From assembly GCF_000834015.1 (NCBI RefSeq), contig NZ_JXQI01000044.1, positions 1-34,025 of the forward strand: a stretch of 34,025 bases of DNA. The letters are read 5' to 3'. Shown here one piece after another: positions 9,629 to 18,588 of the stretch. The notes below the pieces were generated by a model. That model made no database searches. It was given only the letters and a program-made list of their open reading frames with translations, and had not been told where the DNA came from. The first letter of the stretch is position 1. Each line of letters starts with the position of its first letter. The translations under genes and the position numbers were made by a program. This DNA comes from Prevotella pectinovora. GTDB lineage: Bacteria > Bacteroidota > Bacteroidia > Bacteroidales > Bacteroidaceae.

Positions 9629-9685
9629 GATATGTTCACTCAGTTCTCTGAAATATCTGCTCGATTCATCCAGACGGACAAGTCA

Positions 9686-10102
9686 AAGGGTGTAAAACGC
9701 TTACTTTTTTCGCCACAATATATTGAGCATAAAATATCAATATTTAACGAAATATTCAACCGAATGAAAGAACAAAAGAACTTATCCTATAGTTTAAGAA
9801 AGGTGACACATCCCTTCAAAAGCAGCTTGAACTCAATGTTTTTGCCGATTTTGAGCCTACCTGTGGTTTTTGTCACCTTAACAAGTGTTAATTACGTTAA
9901 AAAAGCGATTTTTGAAAATTATTTTGAGCAGTTTTCGCACTTTTCTATCGTTTAATACCTAACTATCTGATAATCAACGATGTTTATTTCCTGTATCGGC
10001 AAGTGAATGGTATAAAAAAGCTTGGATGTCAATTAAATGTCACATAAATATTATAATTTGGGAGCCTCTATTTTTCCTTACTGACATGCAAGAATAGTTA
10101 TA
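9686..10102. other. Gene-free AT-rich spacer
   Basis: I see no credible gene here. A plus-strand open frame crosses the region (to 9955) but has no recognisable domain, and its first part is antisense to cysS. The only structure noted is a 9-bp inverted repeat, AAGGTGACA (9800-9808) and TGTCACCTT (9871-9879), with a 62-nt spacer. This is likely relic DNA from the event that removed the 5' end of cysS. Confidence 0.4.
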
Positions 10103-10305
10103 ACTTGTTGGCGGAATTAAGTTATGTTGATAGATATAAGTAAAAGTTGCCAATATCGATGATTCTCAGTAAAAACAAGAATTTCCGAAAAAACTGTCAG
10201 ACCATCTGGTTTTTGGTTGTAACATTCTGACAGACAGACAGTTGACCACCTGGCGATTGTCAGCCAATTGTCTGGATGGTTTGCTGATGGAAGGGGCGAT
10301 ATTTT

Positions 10306-11135
10306 TTGAGACTCTATACAATAGCATCGCGGATACGTTTACGGACCGTATATATTGGCATCGCGGATACGCTTACAATACTTGAGATATGCAAGCAATT
10401 CTCTGAAAATCTCGTCAACGAATCTGGTAATGTTCCACGTCGTGGTCCTGTTCCCAAGTTTTCGGATTTGGAAGTGGTGGCGCTATCCCTGACGGCAGAG
10501 ACCGAGAGCATTGATAGTGAGAAGTGGTTGTTCGACTATAAATTGCAAGAATACAAGGACAGCATTCCCAATCTCATATCAAGGAGACAGTTCAACCCAA
10601 ATCGGTCATTAGGGCTTGCTTGGATTTTGTGTTTTTATAAGAGTGGATTTTGTTTGGCTTTTAATGAGTAATAGCGAGCTATTGCGAATTAAAAACAAGC
10701 AAAAGACGCCTTATAAAAAGCAAAAGACTGCAAGCAGTTATGAAATACCATATTAAACGGCCTAATGACCGTTTTGGGTTCAATGACCGCAGGAAGAAAA
10801 CGGCAGACTGTAGCATCTATGGTGACAAAGGGTATATTGGAGCTGACGTACAGCTTGACTTGTTCGAAACCGCACACATAAGACTGGAGTGTCCGTATCG
10901 GCTCAACCAAAAGGACTGGAAACCGACATTCATCCCGTTTGCAAAGGCAAGAAAGAGGATTGAGACAATATTCTCTCAACTTACAGACCAGTTCCTGGTC
11001 ATCAGGAACTACGCAAAAATAACGAATGGTTTGTTTGCCAGAATCATTGGCAAAATTAGTGCACTTACCATTCTGCAATACGTAAACTTCATTAACGACA
11101 AGCCCATTGGCAGAATTAAGTATGCACTAAATTAA
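10306..11135 (+). pseudogene. IS982-family transposase, interrupted and internally deleted
   Basis: The N-terminal segment ('ILEICKQFSENLVNESGNVP', 'VPKFSDLEVVALSLTAETES') stops after '...SRRQF' where the 185-bp repeat begins at 10595. After the repeat the frame resumes with 'NDRRKKTAD' and jumps straight to 'CSIYGDKGYIGADVQLDLFE', ending '...FINDKPIGRIKYALN'. The copy at 18154 continues '...NDRRKKTAGLCEELRKRIAM', so the stretch between 'RRKKTA' and 'CSIYGDKGY' is missing here, which would include part of the DDE catalytic core. It cannot encode an active transposase. Confidence 0.8.
10595..10779 (+). repeat. 185-bp MITE-like repeat, copy 1, inserted in the IS982 transposase
   Basis: The element begins ACCCAAATCGGTCATTAG and ends CTAATGACCGTTTTGGGT, an inverted-repeat pair with one mismatch. 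It is flanked on both sides by TCA, a 3-bp target-site duplication; the uninterrupted sequence CAGTTCAATGACC survives in the second IS982 copy at 18395. An internal AATAGCGAGCTATT forms a perfect small hairpin, and AAGCAAAAGAC occurs twice. There is no open reading frame of its own, consistent with a non-autonomous element mobilised in trans. Confidence 0.85.
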
Positions 11136-11187
11136 TTCCGCCAACAGGTTGTATAAACACTTCGCATGAAATGAAATTTTAAACTTA

Positions 11188-11215
11188 AAGGCGGACCCAC
11201 CATCGGGACCGCCTT
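11188..11215 (-). terminator. Probable terminator of the minus-strand operon 14593 to 11271
   Basis: AAGGCGGACCC (11188-11198) pairs with GGGACCGCCTT (11205-11215) with one mismatch. On the minus strand a T-rich stretch follows. It lies about 55 nt beyond the stop codon at 11271. Confidence 0.5.
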
Positions 11216-11270
11216 GTGACTATGCAGGTTGGACAGCCAGCTTCAGCTGGCGTCAGATAGGTATATCATC

Positions 11271-13505
11271 TCATCGTTTCATGATTTTCACGGCACGCAT
11301 GCCCTTGTCAGTAGCTATCTTCACGATATAGATACCCGGCGTTGTGACTGAAGGGCTGACACGCTGTCCGTTGACATCATATATCTCATAGCTTCCGACA
11401 GCTCCATCCACAGAAATCGTACCATCAACGACTCTGATGCCATATTTTCCGTCTTCCGTCACCTCTTTGACAGCAGAAATATCTGTAGAACCCTCCGGTA
11501 CAGGATAGCCTTGATTCTCTCCATCTTTGAACACCCAGTACTGCACAGGATTATCCTGATTGAGCAAAGTCAGGAAAGAAGCATCTTTCATAGCATCGCT
11601 CGTCATAGGAGTCACGCCCAACACACTTTCGCTCGACTCGCTAAGGTCAGAAGCGTAAAAACAGTTCTTCACCGTCAGTCTATTGGTGTCATAGCCATCA
11701 TCTGCCGGCACCACATTGTTGGCCGGGATAACCGGAGCCACCACCGAGTCATACCCGTTTGCGGTGAGCACCGCTGCATTATAACAGTTTTCCACTCTCA
11801 CCTTGGTATTGTCTTCATCACTAAGGTAATAATGCACTCTTCCCAATATACCACCGCCAAACTGCTGTGTACCGTCAAATGTCACAGAGCCTGTGTTATA
11901 ACAGTTAAGGATATTGGTAGAAGCGAAATCAGACAGGGCTACGACACCACCGCCATCATAACTGCTCACCGTAATCACACCCTGGTTTCCGCAACGTTCA
12001 ATGGTGGTCCCATCCTGCTGGTTGGCCGAAATGACACCGGCTGCATAAGCTCCTGTAACAGTAGCCGCATTGACGCACTGGCTAATGGTGAGTTTACCTT
12101 CCAAAAAGGCTGACGAGCAGATGCCTGCCACATAGACGGCGCCAGAAACCGTAACGTCTGATGCCACCCTGCAATTCTCTATTGTAGAATTACCTATTGA
12201 CAGACCTACCAATCCTCCAACGACAGAGGATCCCTTTACAGTACTTGAGGCCAAGGTAAGGTTCTTGATGGTTGCATCATATATAATTCCGAAGAGGCCT
12301 ACTGAAAGACCCGAATCATAGTTTTCCTTCAGTCCGGTGATTGTATAGCCGCCGCCATCGAAGTAGCCCCTGAAGTATCGCATGTTTTCGACACCCGCCC
12401 CTCGGAGCTGATTGCCTATCGGTGTGAACTGTGAAACCGACTTCAAGTCTATGCTGTTGGTCATCAGAAAATATTTTCCTGCAAAGTCGGTAGAGTCTTT
12501 GTCCACGATGTCGGACAGTTCAAGCAAGTCTTCCTTGCTGGAGATAAGATAAGGCGACTCTTCTGTGCCCTCTCCACCCGAGAAGAGAATGTTGGGGCGA
12601 GGCTTTGTACCGAACACACTCAGGCTGATGCCTGCAGTGAGATTGCCATAAGCGACATTAATCGCTGCAGCAACCGTACCACTATGCTGTGCCGTGGCAG
12701 TGATGAACAACGAGTCTTCTCCTACAGCGGTCTGGCTGACAGTGTATTGGAAAGACGCAGCGTCTATTCCTACAAGTTCATAAGAAGGTTTATCCACCCC
12801 CTCAACACCGGAGTATTTCACCGTAACCGTGTCCATCTTGCTCTTTCCCATAGTCATAGAACCAAAGTCAACATCCGTCTTGGATACTGTCAGCGTAGGA
12901 GCGGTAGGACCTGTCTTCACATCCGTGATAGTGAAGTCGTCAAAGTTGGTTATCTTGTCATTGGATGTCACCGACTTATAATCAAAGGTAGCATAGTCAG
13001 CCCTCACAATGCGCACATAGGCATCGCGGTGATTCACCTCGCGCTCTATGGTCTGAACATCCGGACCGGCCTGGAAACTGTCGCCCACCTTTGTCCAAGT
13101 GCTACCATCCTGCGACCATTCCACTATCCAGTCTACCTGAGAACCGACAGAAGCCGGATGAAGATTATATTCATGTATCTTGAAAGACACCGTGCCGATG
13201 TCGCGGGGCGTTATCAGCTGAAAGACAGATATCTCTGGACCCGTATTCCTGTCTTTCTTGCTCTCACCATACAGTTCCATCGACTGTGTTCCGTTAAACC
13301 AGTCGTAGTCTTCATACTTAGAATAACTCACGCCATGACAGTGCCACGTAAGCCCGTTCAGCGTAACGTCAAAAGAAGAATTGGCATAATGGTCACCATA
13401 GACCCTAGAGAAATCCTCAAAGTCGTATGTCCAATCGTCTGCCAATACCGGCTGCGGCATTGCCACGAAGCAGAGTGCCGCAAAAAAAGAGTACAGTTTT
13501 CGCAT
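11271..13505 (-). CDS. Secreted GLUG-repeat-like surface protein with T9SS tail (744 aa)
   Basis: The signal peptide is MRKLYSFFAALCFVAMPQPVLA. Residues of about 25-195 form a discoidin/carbohydrate-binding-like beta domain ('YDFEDFSRVYGDHYANSSFD', 'SQVDWIVEWSQDGSTWTKVG'). An Ig-like domain follows ('APTLTVSKTDVDFGSMTMGK'). From about residue 310 there is a beta-helix-like region starting 'GTEESPYLISSKEDLLELSD' with repeats such as 'GLVGLSIGNSTIENCRV' and 'AAGVISANQQDGTTIERCGN', typical of GLUG-motif surface proteins and adhesins. The C-terminus ('SYEIYDVNGQRVSPSVTTPG', 'IYIVKIATDKGMRAVKIMKR') is a T9SS sorting domain. It is 35 nt downstream of 13541-14593 on the same strand and presumably cotranscribed. 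Likely role: cell-surface binding. Confidence 0.78.
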   Translation of the reverse strand: MRKLYSFFAALCFVAMPQPVLADDWTYDFEDFSRVYGDHYANSSFDVTLNGLTWHCHGVSYSKYEDYDWFNGTQSMELYGESKKDRNTGPEISVFQLITPRDIGTVSFKIHEYNLHPASVGSQVDWIVEWSQDGSTWTKVGDSFQAGPDVQTIEREVNHRDAYVRIVRADYATFDYKSVTSNDKITNFDDFTITDVKTGPTAPTLTVSKTDVDFGSMTMGKSKMDTVTVKYSGVEGVDKPSYELVGIDAASFQYTVSQTAVGEDSLFITATAQHSGTVAAAINVAYGNLTAGISLSVFGTKPRPNILFSGGEGTEESPYLISSKEDLLELSDIVDKDSTDFAGKYFLMTNSIDLKSVSQFTPIGNQLRGAGVENMRYFRGYFDGGGYTITGLKENYDSGLSVGLFGIIYDATIKNLTLASSTVKGSSVVGGLVGLSIGNSTIENCRVASDVTVSGAVYVAGICSSAFLEGKLTISQCVNAATVTGAYAAGVISANQQDGTTIERCGNQGVITVSSYDGGGVVALSDFASTNILNCYNTGSVTFDGTQQFGGGILGRVHYYLSDEDNTKVRVENCYNAAVLTANGYDSVVAPVIPANNVVPADDGYDTNRLTVKNCFYASDLSESSESVLGVTPMTSDAMKDASFLTLLNQDNPVQYWVFKDGENQGYPVPEGSTDISAVKEVTEDGKYGIRVVDGTISVDGAVGSYEIYDVNGQRVSPSVTTPGIYIVKIATDKGMRAVKIMKR

Positions 13506-13540
13506 ATATTAATCTTTACTATTGTTAATACTAATTGTTT

Positions 13541-14593
13541 CTACATGACTTTCACACCCCGGCTCCTGCCTATCCGCACGATAACGGGCTTGGTCGTCGG
13601 CACCTCAAAGGTATTGGCACCATCTTTCAGCACCGACTGCATCAGTTTTTGACCATCAAGGCTGTACAACACGATGGGCTCACCCTTCTCGTCGTTCACA
13701 TCCACCGTCAACAGGTTGCCGTGGCGAGTGATTCCCGACTTGGGCATGGAAAGCGTCACCAACGAGATGCCTGTCGAGGGTTTGTCGGGTGTGTACTGGA
13801 AGTTCAGGTCGCGGAAGTATTGTCCCTGCATGGTGAGCACCAAAGCACTGGCCTGGGTTTTGTCGCTATCGCGATACATAATGAGCAATCCCATGTCATC
13901 CCATCCCAAGAGTTCGAACCCCTGACTGGCCAAGTAGCCCGTAATCTCCGACTCTGCATTATGGCCCAGACGACCGGCATCGTTGACAACGATGTTCGAA
14001 GAAAAGAGTTGTCCGTCTTCGTTCCAGCCCAGAGCCACCAAGGGATATTCAAAATCATTCGTGGCAAACCAGTCGAAGTATTTCCGATCCTCGGCCGAAA
14101 TTGTGGGATGCATGGTATAATAAGTATCTGAGAAATCCAGATATTTTTGCTGCATGTCACTCACAACAGTAGCCTTTGCCGCGCCCCATGTCATAGGAAC
14201 ATCGGGCAATGCTGCCTGAAACTTATCTTCAGGAGCCTTTACCACAAACGATACAGAGTCGAGCTTGTTATTCCAGTCAGGATAATCCTTCCATGCTTTC
14301 GACTCTTGGTATATCACAGCTTTCATCTTGGTCTGTCCTGACTTTTTTGCCCTGAACCATGCTCCTCCTACGGTAACGACATCCGGATTTTCGGTTTCAA
14401 AATCTATCGCTATGCGTGCATTGCTCTCCAAATAGGTCTTCACCTTACTGCTGTAAGCCTTGAAAAACATGTGATACTGGTCACCCGCATTCACAACCAC
14501 TGTGTCTGTATATATTTCACACTTGTCTTGCGCGCTGACAGCCGATGCCGTCAGGCCCAAGAAAAACAATATTGCCTTCTTCAATTTTACCAT
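13541..14593 (-). CDS. Secreted protein of unknown function with a T9SS-like tail (350 aa)
   Basis: The N-terminus (MVKLKKAILFFLGLTASAVSAQ) is a signal peptide. The first domain ('IYTDTVVVNAGDQYHMFFKA', 'FETENPDVVTVGGAWFRAKK') resembles a bacterial Ig-like (Big-2 type) fold. The middle ('WFATNDFEYPLVALGWNEDG', 'YLASQGFELLGWDDMGLLIM') is not one I recognise. The tail ('VDVNDEKGEPIVLYSLDGQK', ending in 'KPVIVRIGRSRGVKVM') resembles a T9SS sorting domain. No catalytic residues can be proposed. The gene heads a two-gene minus-strand unit with 11271-13505. No exact TAnnTTTG promoter was seen close upstream. Confidence 0.7.
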   Translation of the reverse strand: MVKLKKAILFFLGLTASAVSAQDKCEIYTDTVVVNAGDQYHMFFKAYSSKVKTYLESNARIAIDFETENPDVVTVGGAWFRAKKSGQTKMKAVIYQESKAWKDYPDWNNKLDSVSFVVKAPEDKFQAALPDVPMTWGAAKATVVSDMQQKYLDFSDTYYTMHPTISAEDRKYFDWFATNDFEYPLVALGWNEDGQLFSSNIVVNDAGRLGHNAESEITGYLASQGFELLGWDDMGLLIMYRDSDKTQASALVLTMQGQYFRDLNFQYTPDKPSTGISLVTLSMPKSGITRHGNLLTVDVNDEKGEPIVLYSLDGQKLMQSVLKDGANTFEVPTTKPVIVRIGRSRGVKVM

Positions 14594-14868
14594 ATTGCCT
14601 TATTTATATAATTATAGTTCGTAATCACAACAATAGTCTCAACTCACAGACAGTCTCGGTTGTGTTTCTAACGACAAGAGATTTTCTTGACTGGAGCACA
14701 ACTGGCTATTTCGCCTACAAAAATGGCAAAAATTTATCAAATCTGCAAGCATTTCATTAAAAAATCTATAAACAAGGGGTAATATATTTCATTTTAACAC
14801 AGAAAAAGGTGTTTTGTAGGTTTTTTGTTCAACCTTAACAACTTTCCGGATGATAACATTGTTGTTTA

Positions 14869-15054
14869 ACCCAAATCGGTCATTAGGGCTTGCTTGTATT
14901 TTGCTTTTTTAGAAGAGTGGATTTTGTTTGGCTTTTAATGAGTAATAGCGAGCTATTGCGAATTAAAAACAAGCAAAAGACGCCTTATAAAAAGCAAAAG
15001 ACTGCAAGCAGTTATTAAAATTATACATTGAACGGACTAATGACCGTTTTGGGT
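14869..15054 (+). repeat. 186-bp MITE-like repeat, copy 2, in the intergenic region upstream of the C10 protease gene
   Basis: It has the same termini as copy 1 (ACCCAAATCGGTCATTAG ... CTAATGACCGTTTTGGGT) in the same orientation, with near-identical interior except for scattered changes near both ends. It is flanked by TTA on both sides, again a 3-bp target duplication. It occupies most of the gap between the divergent genes at 14593 and 15193 and lies about 80 nt upstream of the protease promoter. The rest of the gap, 14594-14868, shows no gene. Confidence 0.85.
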
Positions 15055-15131
15055 TTAATGGTCATCATCTGGTATATGAGACCACAAAACAGTTAACACA
15101 GCATGTATAAAGAAAAAATGCAAGCAAAAGA

Positions 15132-15162
15132 TTGGACAGGTAAAAAGAAACATGTAATTTTG
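15132..15162 (+). promoter_or_regulatory. Promoter of the C10 protease gene
   Basis: TTG (15132-15134), a 20-nt spacer and TAATTTTG (15155-15162) match the Bacteroidetes -33/-7 consensus closely. The expected start of transcription is near 15168, giving a leader of about 25 nt before the ATG at 15193. Confidence 0.7.
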
Positions 15163-15192
15163 TGGCATCACTAACAAATAAGCATTGCGTTT

Positions 15193-17979
15193 ATGAAGAA
15201 TAAATTACTACTTTCGGCTTGTTTGCTTTACCTATTTAGTATAGCATTACAGGCAGCTCCTGTCACAGCCAACGAGGCCAAGCGTCAAGCTGCAGTTTTT
15301 CTTGCCCAACAGTCAAACACCGGCAGACCTATCACATCGCGTGCGGCAAGCCTGCAGTGCACGCTCACCTTGGCATACACGAGCAAGTCGGACAGCGAAG
15401 AAGCCTATTATTATGTATTCAACAAGAGTAGGGATGCAGGCTATATCATTATCTCCGGAGAAGACAGAATGCCCGCTGTGCTGGGCTATTCAGACACAGG
15501 AGCGTTCAACTATAACGACCTGCCTGACAACATGCGGGCTTTCTTGGGCGAATATGCCCGTGAGGCTGAATATCTGCGCACCCATCCCACGGTGGAAAAC
15601 AACACGACGACAGACATTTACGCAACGGCCGTGGAGCCCCTGCTGAAAGACATTGCATGGAACCAGACCAAGCCTTACAACAACTGCTGCCCCAACGACT
15701 ACCCCACCGGATGCGTAGCCACTGCCATGGGGCAGGTGATGTATTATTACCGTTACCCGGAACATGGCGTGGGCAGCAATACTTACCAGTGGAATGGACA
15801 GCAACTCACCGCCAACTTCGGCACAACAACCTATCAATGGAGCAACATGCAGGACAAACTCACCGCCAACAGCTCGTCGGCAGCACAGGATGCCGTTGCC
15901 ACCCTGCTCTATCATGTCGGCGTGAGTGTCAACATGAACTACGGACCTGCATCTGAGGGAGGCAGCGGCGCATCGCCCTCTTACATCGCACCGGCCTTGA
16001 TCAAACACTTCGGCTACGACAAGGGATGCCACCTGCGCTCGCGCGAATACTTCACCAAGACTGAGTGGGAAGCCACCGTACGCAATGAGTTGGACAACGG
16101 CAGACCCATTCTTTACGGAGGCTTTACGGTGAGTGCCTCAGGACACTCCTTCGTGTGCGACGGCTACAACCAGCAAGGCTATTACCACATCAACTGGGGT
16201 TGGGACGGGCTCAACAACGGCTACTTTCTGCTCTCTGCCCTCGACCCTAAGACGAAAGGTACAGGTGGCGGTGAAGAAGGTCAGGGCTTCAACTATAATC
16301 AGACCATGGTCATCGGCATTCAAAAGCCGGTAGACGGCTCCAGGCAAGCCTATAGCTTCGTGTTCAAATATATTGACCAGGCCACAGTAACCGTAAACCG
16401 TAACCAACCAGCCACACTGAAAGCCTACGGGGTGCACACCGACGGCATAGACCCGCTCCATGTACGGCTGCGCTTCGAAGTGCTCAACGGCAGCGGGAAG
16501 AGCGTTGCCACATCGGATGTATCATCGCAATACATCCCTACGGGCGAGACCGTTAATTATACAGGAACGCTCACCCTGCCCGACAGCCTCAGCGACGGCA
16601 CTTACGAAGCACGTCTTGCCGGCAACATCGTGGGCATAGACGATGAGAACGAGTACAACCTGTTGCACTATCTGATTGGTGAAAACGGCTATTATCAAGT
16701 GCTGGTCAAGGACGGGAAAGTGACCTACACCCCGACAGGTCTGCCCTCGCTCAACCTGCAAAGCATCACGGTAGAGCCTAATCCCATCGTCAGCAAGACA
16801 CGATTCACGGTGTCGGCCACCATCCAGAACAATGGTGGTGAGTTTGACGGCAAACTGGCCTACGCTCTCGAACATCCCGATGGTGAGAAGAAGAGTTATT
16901 ATGCACCGGACAAAGCAGTGAACATCAAAGCTGGCGAAACAGCCTTGGTGACCTTCACTGACAGTGTAGAACTCTACGGCAACGACAATTACACGCTGCA
17001 GCTTGTCAGGCGAGATGGCATACAACACGTCAACCTGGGTGCTCCTATTACGGTAAAGGTGATAGGCGAAAAAGAACAGGCCAAACTGGTAGGAGTTGAC
17101 TACATGGACATAGCCACAGGTGCCGACAATGCCAAACGCGACAACCTGGAAGTTTTGGCCTACCTGCTCAATGAGGGAGGCCACTTCGAAGGAAAGCTCA
17201 CCTGTCTGATCTTCAAGGATGAAAACACGTCAGGCACTCCACTGGCCTCGCTCGACACCGTGGAGGTAAATATTGGCAAGAACGAATACAAGACCGTGAG
17301 CATCAGTGGAAAGTTTCTCGCCGGAATAGACAAGCAAACCTATTATGCTTGCTTGTACAACGTAGAAGAAGACAACTTCGTCAGTCCCACCAAATATACC
17401 GGTATGAAATTCACAATCCGAGATGATGCTAGCAACGAGCAGCCCAGACTCTATTTGAAGAAGCAAATCAATTTCGGAGAAGAACCCATCCTCACAGCCG
17501 ACAACCTCAAGGTATATGCCACGATACAGAATACTGGCGGAACATACACGGGAACAGTGGAAGCCAACTTCTATAACGTAAACGGATGGACGCCTCTTGC
17601 CACCCTGACCAAACAGGTGACCATAGGCTACGGCGAGACAGCAGTGGTTGAGCTGACCGGTGCCTCCGACAAACTGAAAGAAGGAAAGACCTACGATGTA
17701 GGTGTCACCTATAACGGAAATGATGAAACAGCATGGAAATCGTATGCACTGCATGCCAACTACTCGAATGCACAAGTAACCATAGCCAGTCAAACAGCCG
17801 TCACCCTGCTGCAGCAGGACAGCCATGCCATAGCCGAGATATATTCCATCACTGGCTACCTCGTGGGGCGCACCCCTGCGGCCCAACTCGACAACAAGCT
17901 CAAGAGTCTAAGCCGAGGTCAATATATCATCAGGATCAGCAACGGCTCACAAACGGTGGTCAGACACATCGTCAAGTAA
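15193..17979 (+). CDS. C10-family (streptopain/interpain-like) cysteine protease with T9SS tail (928 aa)
   Basis: A signal peptide (MKNKLLLSACLLYLFSIALQA) is followed by a Spi-type propeptide to about residue 140 ('VTANEAKRQAAVFLAQQ', 'DAGYIIISGEDRMPAVLGYS') and the catalytic domain. The nucleophile is C174 in 'YPTGCVATAMGQVMYYY'. The catalytic His is H318 in 'ASGHSFVCDGYN', followed by 'YYHINWGWDGLNNGYF'. Spacing fits streptopain (SpeB) and interpain. From about residue 380 there are four or so Ig-like repeats of roughly 100 residues ('TVEPNPIVSKTRFTVSATIQ', 'DNLEVLAYLLNEGGHFEGK', 'DNLKVYATIQNTGGTYTGT'), then a sorting tail ('EIYSITGYLVGRTPAAQL', 'GQYIIRISNGSQTVVRHIVK'). It is a single-gene unit with a strong promoter and terminator. 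Likely an outer-surface or secreted virulence or nutritional protease made as a zymogen. Confidence 0.92.
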   Translation: MKNKLLLSACLLYLFSIALQAAPVTANEAKRQAAVFLAQQSNTGRPITSRAASLQCTLTLAYTSKSDSEEAYYYVFNKSRDAGYIIISGEDRMPAVLGYSDTGAFNYNDLPDNMRAFLGEYAREAEYLRTHPTVENNTTTDIYATAVEPLLKDIAWNQTKPYNNCCPNDYPTGCVATAMGQVMYYYRYPEHGVGSNTYQWNGQQLTANFGTTTYQWSNMQDKLTANSSSAAQDAVATLLYHVGVSVNMNYGPASEGGSGASPSYIAPALIKHFGYDKGCHLRSREYFTKTEWEATVRNELDNGRPILYGGFTVSASGHSFVCDGYNQQGYYHINWGWDGLNNGYFLLSALDPKTKGTGGGEEGQGFNYNQTMVIGIQKPVDGSRQAYSFVFKYIDQATVTVNRNQPATLKAYGVHTDGIDPLHVRLRFEVLNGSGKSVATSDVSSQYIPTGETVNYTGTLTLPDSLSDGTYEARLAGNIVGIDDENEYNLLHYLIGENGYYQVLVKDGKVTYTPTGLPSLNLQSITVEPNPIVSKTRFTVSATIQNNGGEFDGKLAYALEHPDGEKKSYYAPDKAVNIKAGETALVTFTDSVELYGNDNYTLQLVRRDGIQHVNLGAPITVKVIGEKEQAKLVGVDYMDIATGADNAKRDNLEVLAYLLNEGGHFEGKLTCLIFKDENTSGTPLASLDTVEVNIGKNEYKTVSISGKFLAGIDKQTYYACLYNVEEDNFVSPTKYTGMKFTIRDDASNEQPRLYLKKQINFGEEPILTADNLKVYATIQNTGGTYTGTVEANFYNVNGWTPLATLTKQVTIGYGETAVVELTGASDKLKEGKTYDVGVTYNGNDETAWKSYALHANYSNAQVTIASQTAVTLLQQDSHAIAEIYSITGYLVGRTPAAQLDNKLKSLSRGQYIIRISNGSQTVVRHIVK

Positions 17980-17995
17980 CACACCCACCACTCAC

Positions 17996-18027
17996 ACCGC
18001 CGTATGCGCCATTTGCCATACGGCGGT
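17996..18027 (+). terminator. Rho-independent terminator of the C10 protease gene
   Basis: ACCGCCGTATG (17996-18006) pairs perfectly with CATACGGCGGT (18017-18027) across a 10-nt loop and is followed by a T-rich stretch. It begins 16 nt after the stop codon. Confidence 0.85.
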
Positions 18028-18045
18028 TTCTATTTTGTATTCCAT

Positions 18046-18500
18046 ACCCGTTGGCGGAATTAATTTAAGTTGATAAATATGAGTAAAAGGTTGTACATAT
18101 CGCTGATTTTTAGTAACTTAGTGGTGACCAAAACATTAAGTTCAAACCATCGTATGTACAACCTTTACACAAAATTCGTCAAAATACTTGAGATATGCAA
18201 GCAATTCTCTGAAAATCTCGTCAATGAATCGGGTAATGTTCCACGTCGTGGTCCTGTTCCCAAGTTTTCGGATTTGGAAGTGGTGGCGCTATCCCTGACG
18301 GCAGAGACCGAGAGCATTGATAGTGAGAAGTGGTTGTTCGACTATAAATTGCAAGAATACAAGGACAGCATTCCCAATCTCATATCAAGGAGACAGTTCA
18401 ATGACCGCAGAAAGAAAACGGCAGGCCTGTGTGAGGAACTGCGCAAGAGGATTGCCATGGAAATGGATGGCGGAGAGGAAAATTAATTCCGCCAACAGGT
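18046..18500 (+). mobile_element. Internally deleted (mini) IS982-family element, about 455 bp
   Basis: Left end ACCCGTTGGCGGAATTAA (18046-18063) and right end TTAATTCCGCCAACAGGT (18483-18500) are the same inverted repeats as in the larger copy at 10103. Only the 5' part of the transposase remains; the sequence passes directly from the codons of '...MDGGEEN' into the right inverted repeat. Because both ends are kept, it could in principle be moved by a full-length IS982 transposase elsewhere. Confidence 0.75.
18154..18486 (+). pseudogene. IS982-family transposase, N-terminal 110 residues only
   Basis: The most family-like start is the ATG at 18154 (MYNLYTKFVKILEICKQFSE); the frame is open further upstream to 18070. 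It runs through 'VPKFSDLEVVALSLTAETES' and 'NDRRKKTAGLCEELRKRIAM' and stops inside the right inverted repeat. IS982 transposases are about 290-300 residues, so the whole DDE core is gone. Its 5' part is nearly identical to the broken transposase at 10306, which allows that element's repeat insertion to be read precisely. Confidence 0.75.
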
Positions 18501-18588
18501 TTATTATAGTTTTTCTGAAACAAAGTGTCATAGTATCATTTTGAGCTTCACTTTAGGACCTAAAGTACAGGCCACCAAAGAATTACGC

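Larger units (their letters stand above)
10103..11149 (+). mobile_element. Degenerate IS982-family insertion sequence
   Basis: Terminal inverted repeats are visible: ACTTGTTGGCGGAATTAA at the left (10103-10120) and its near-complement TTAATTCCGCCAACAGGT at the right (11132-11149). The length of 1047 bp fits IS982-family elements. Inside is a transposase gene broken by a 185-bp repeat insertion and by an internal deletion. The left subterminal region (about 10150-10380) differs from the shorter copy at 18046 and contains a duplicated 14-mer, GCATCGCGGATACG, at 10324-10337 and 10358-10371. No clear target-site duplication was found. Confidence 0.75.

Noticed and set aside
9554..9955. Plus-strand 133-codon frame between cysS and the IS982 remnant
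   Set aside because: The first part is antisense to cysS and the rest is AT-rich spacer; no domain, start signal or neighbour supports it.
12684..13652. Plus-strand open frame of 322 codons
   Set aside because: It is antisense to the GLUG-like protein gene and to the end of its neighbour; the product is a low-quality His/Arg/Ile-rich sequence.
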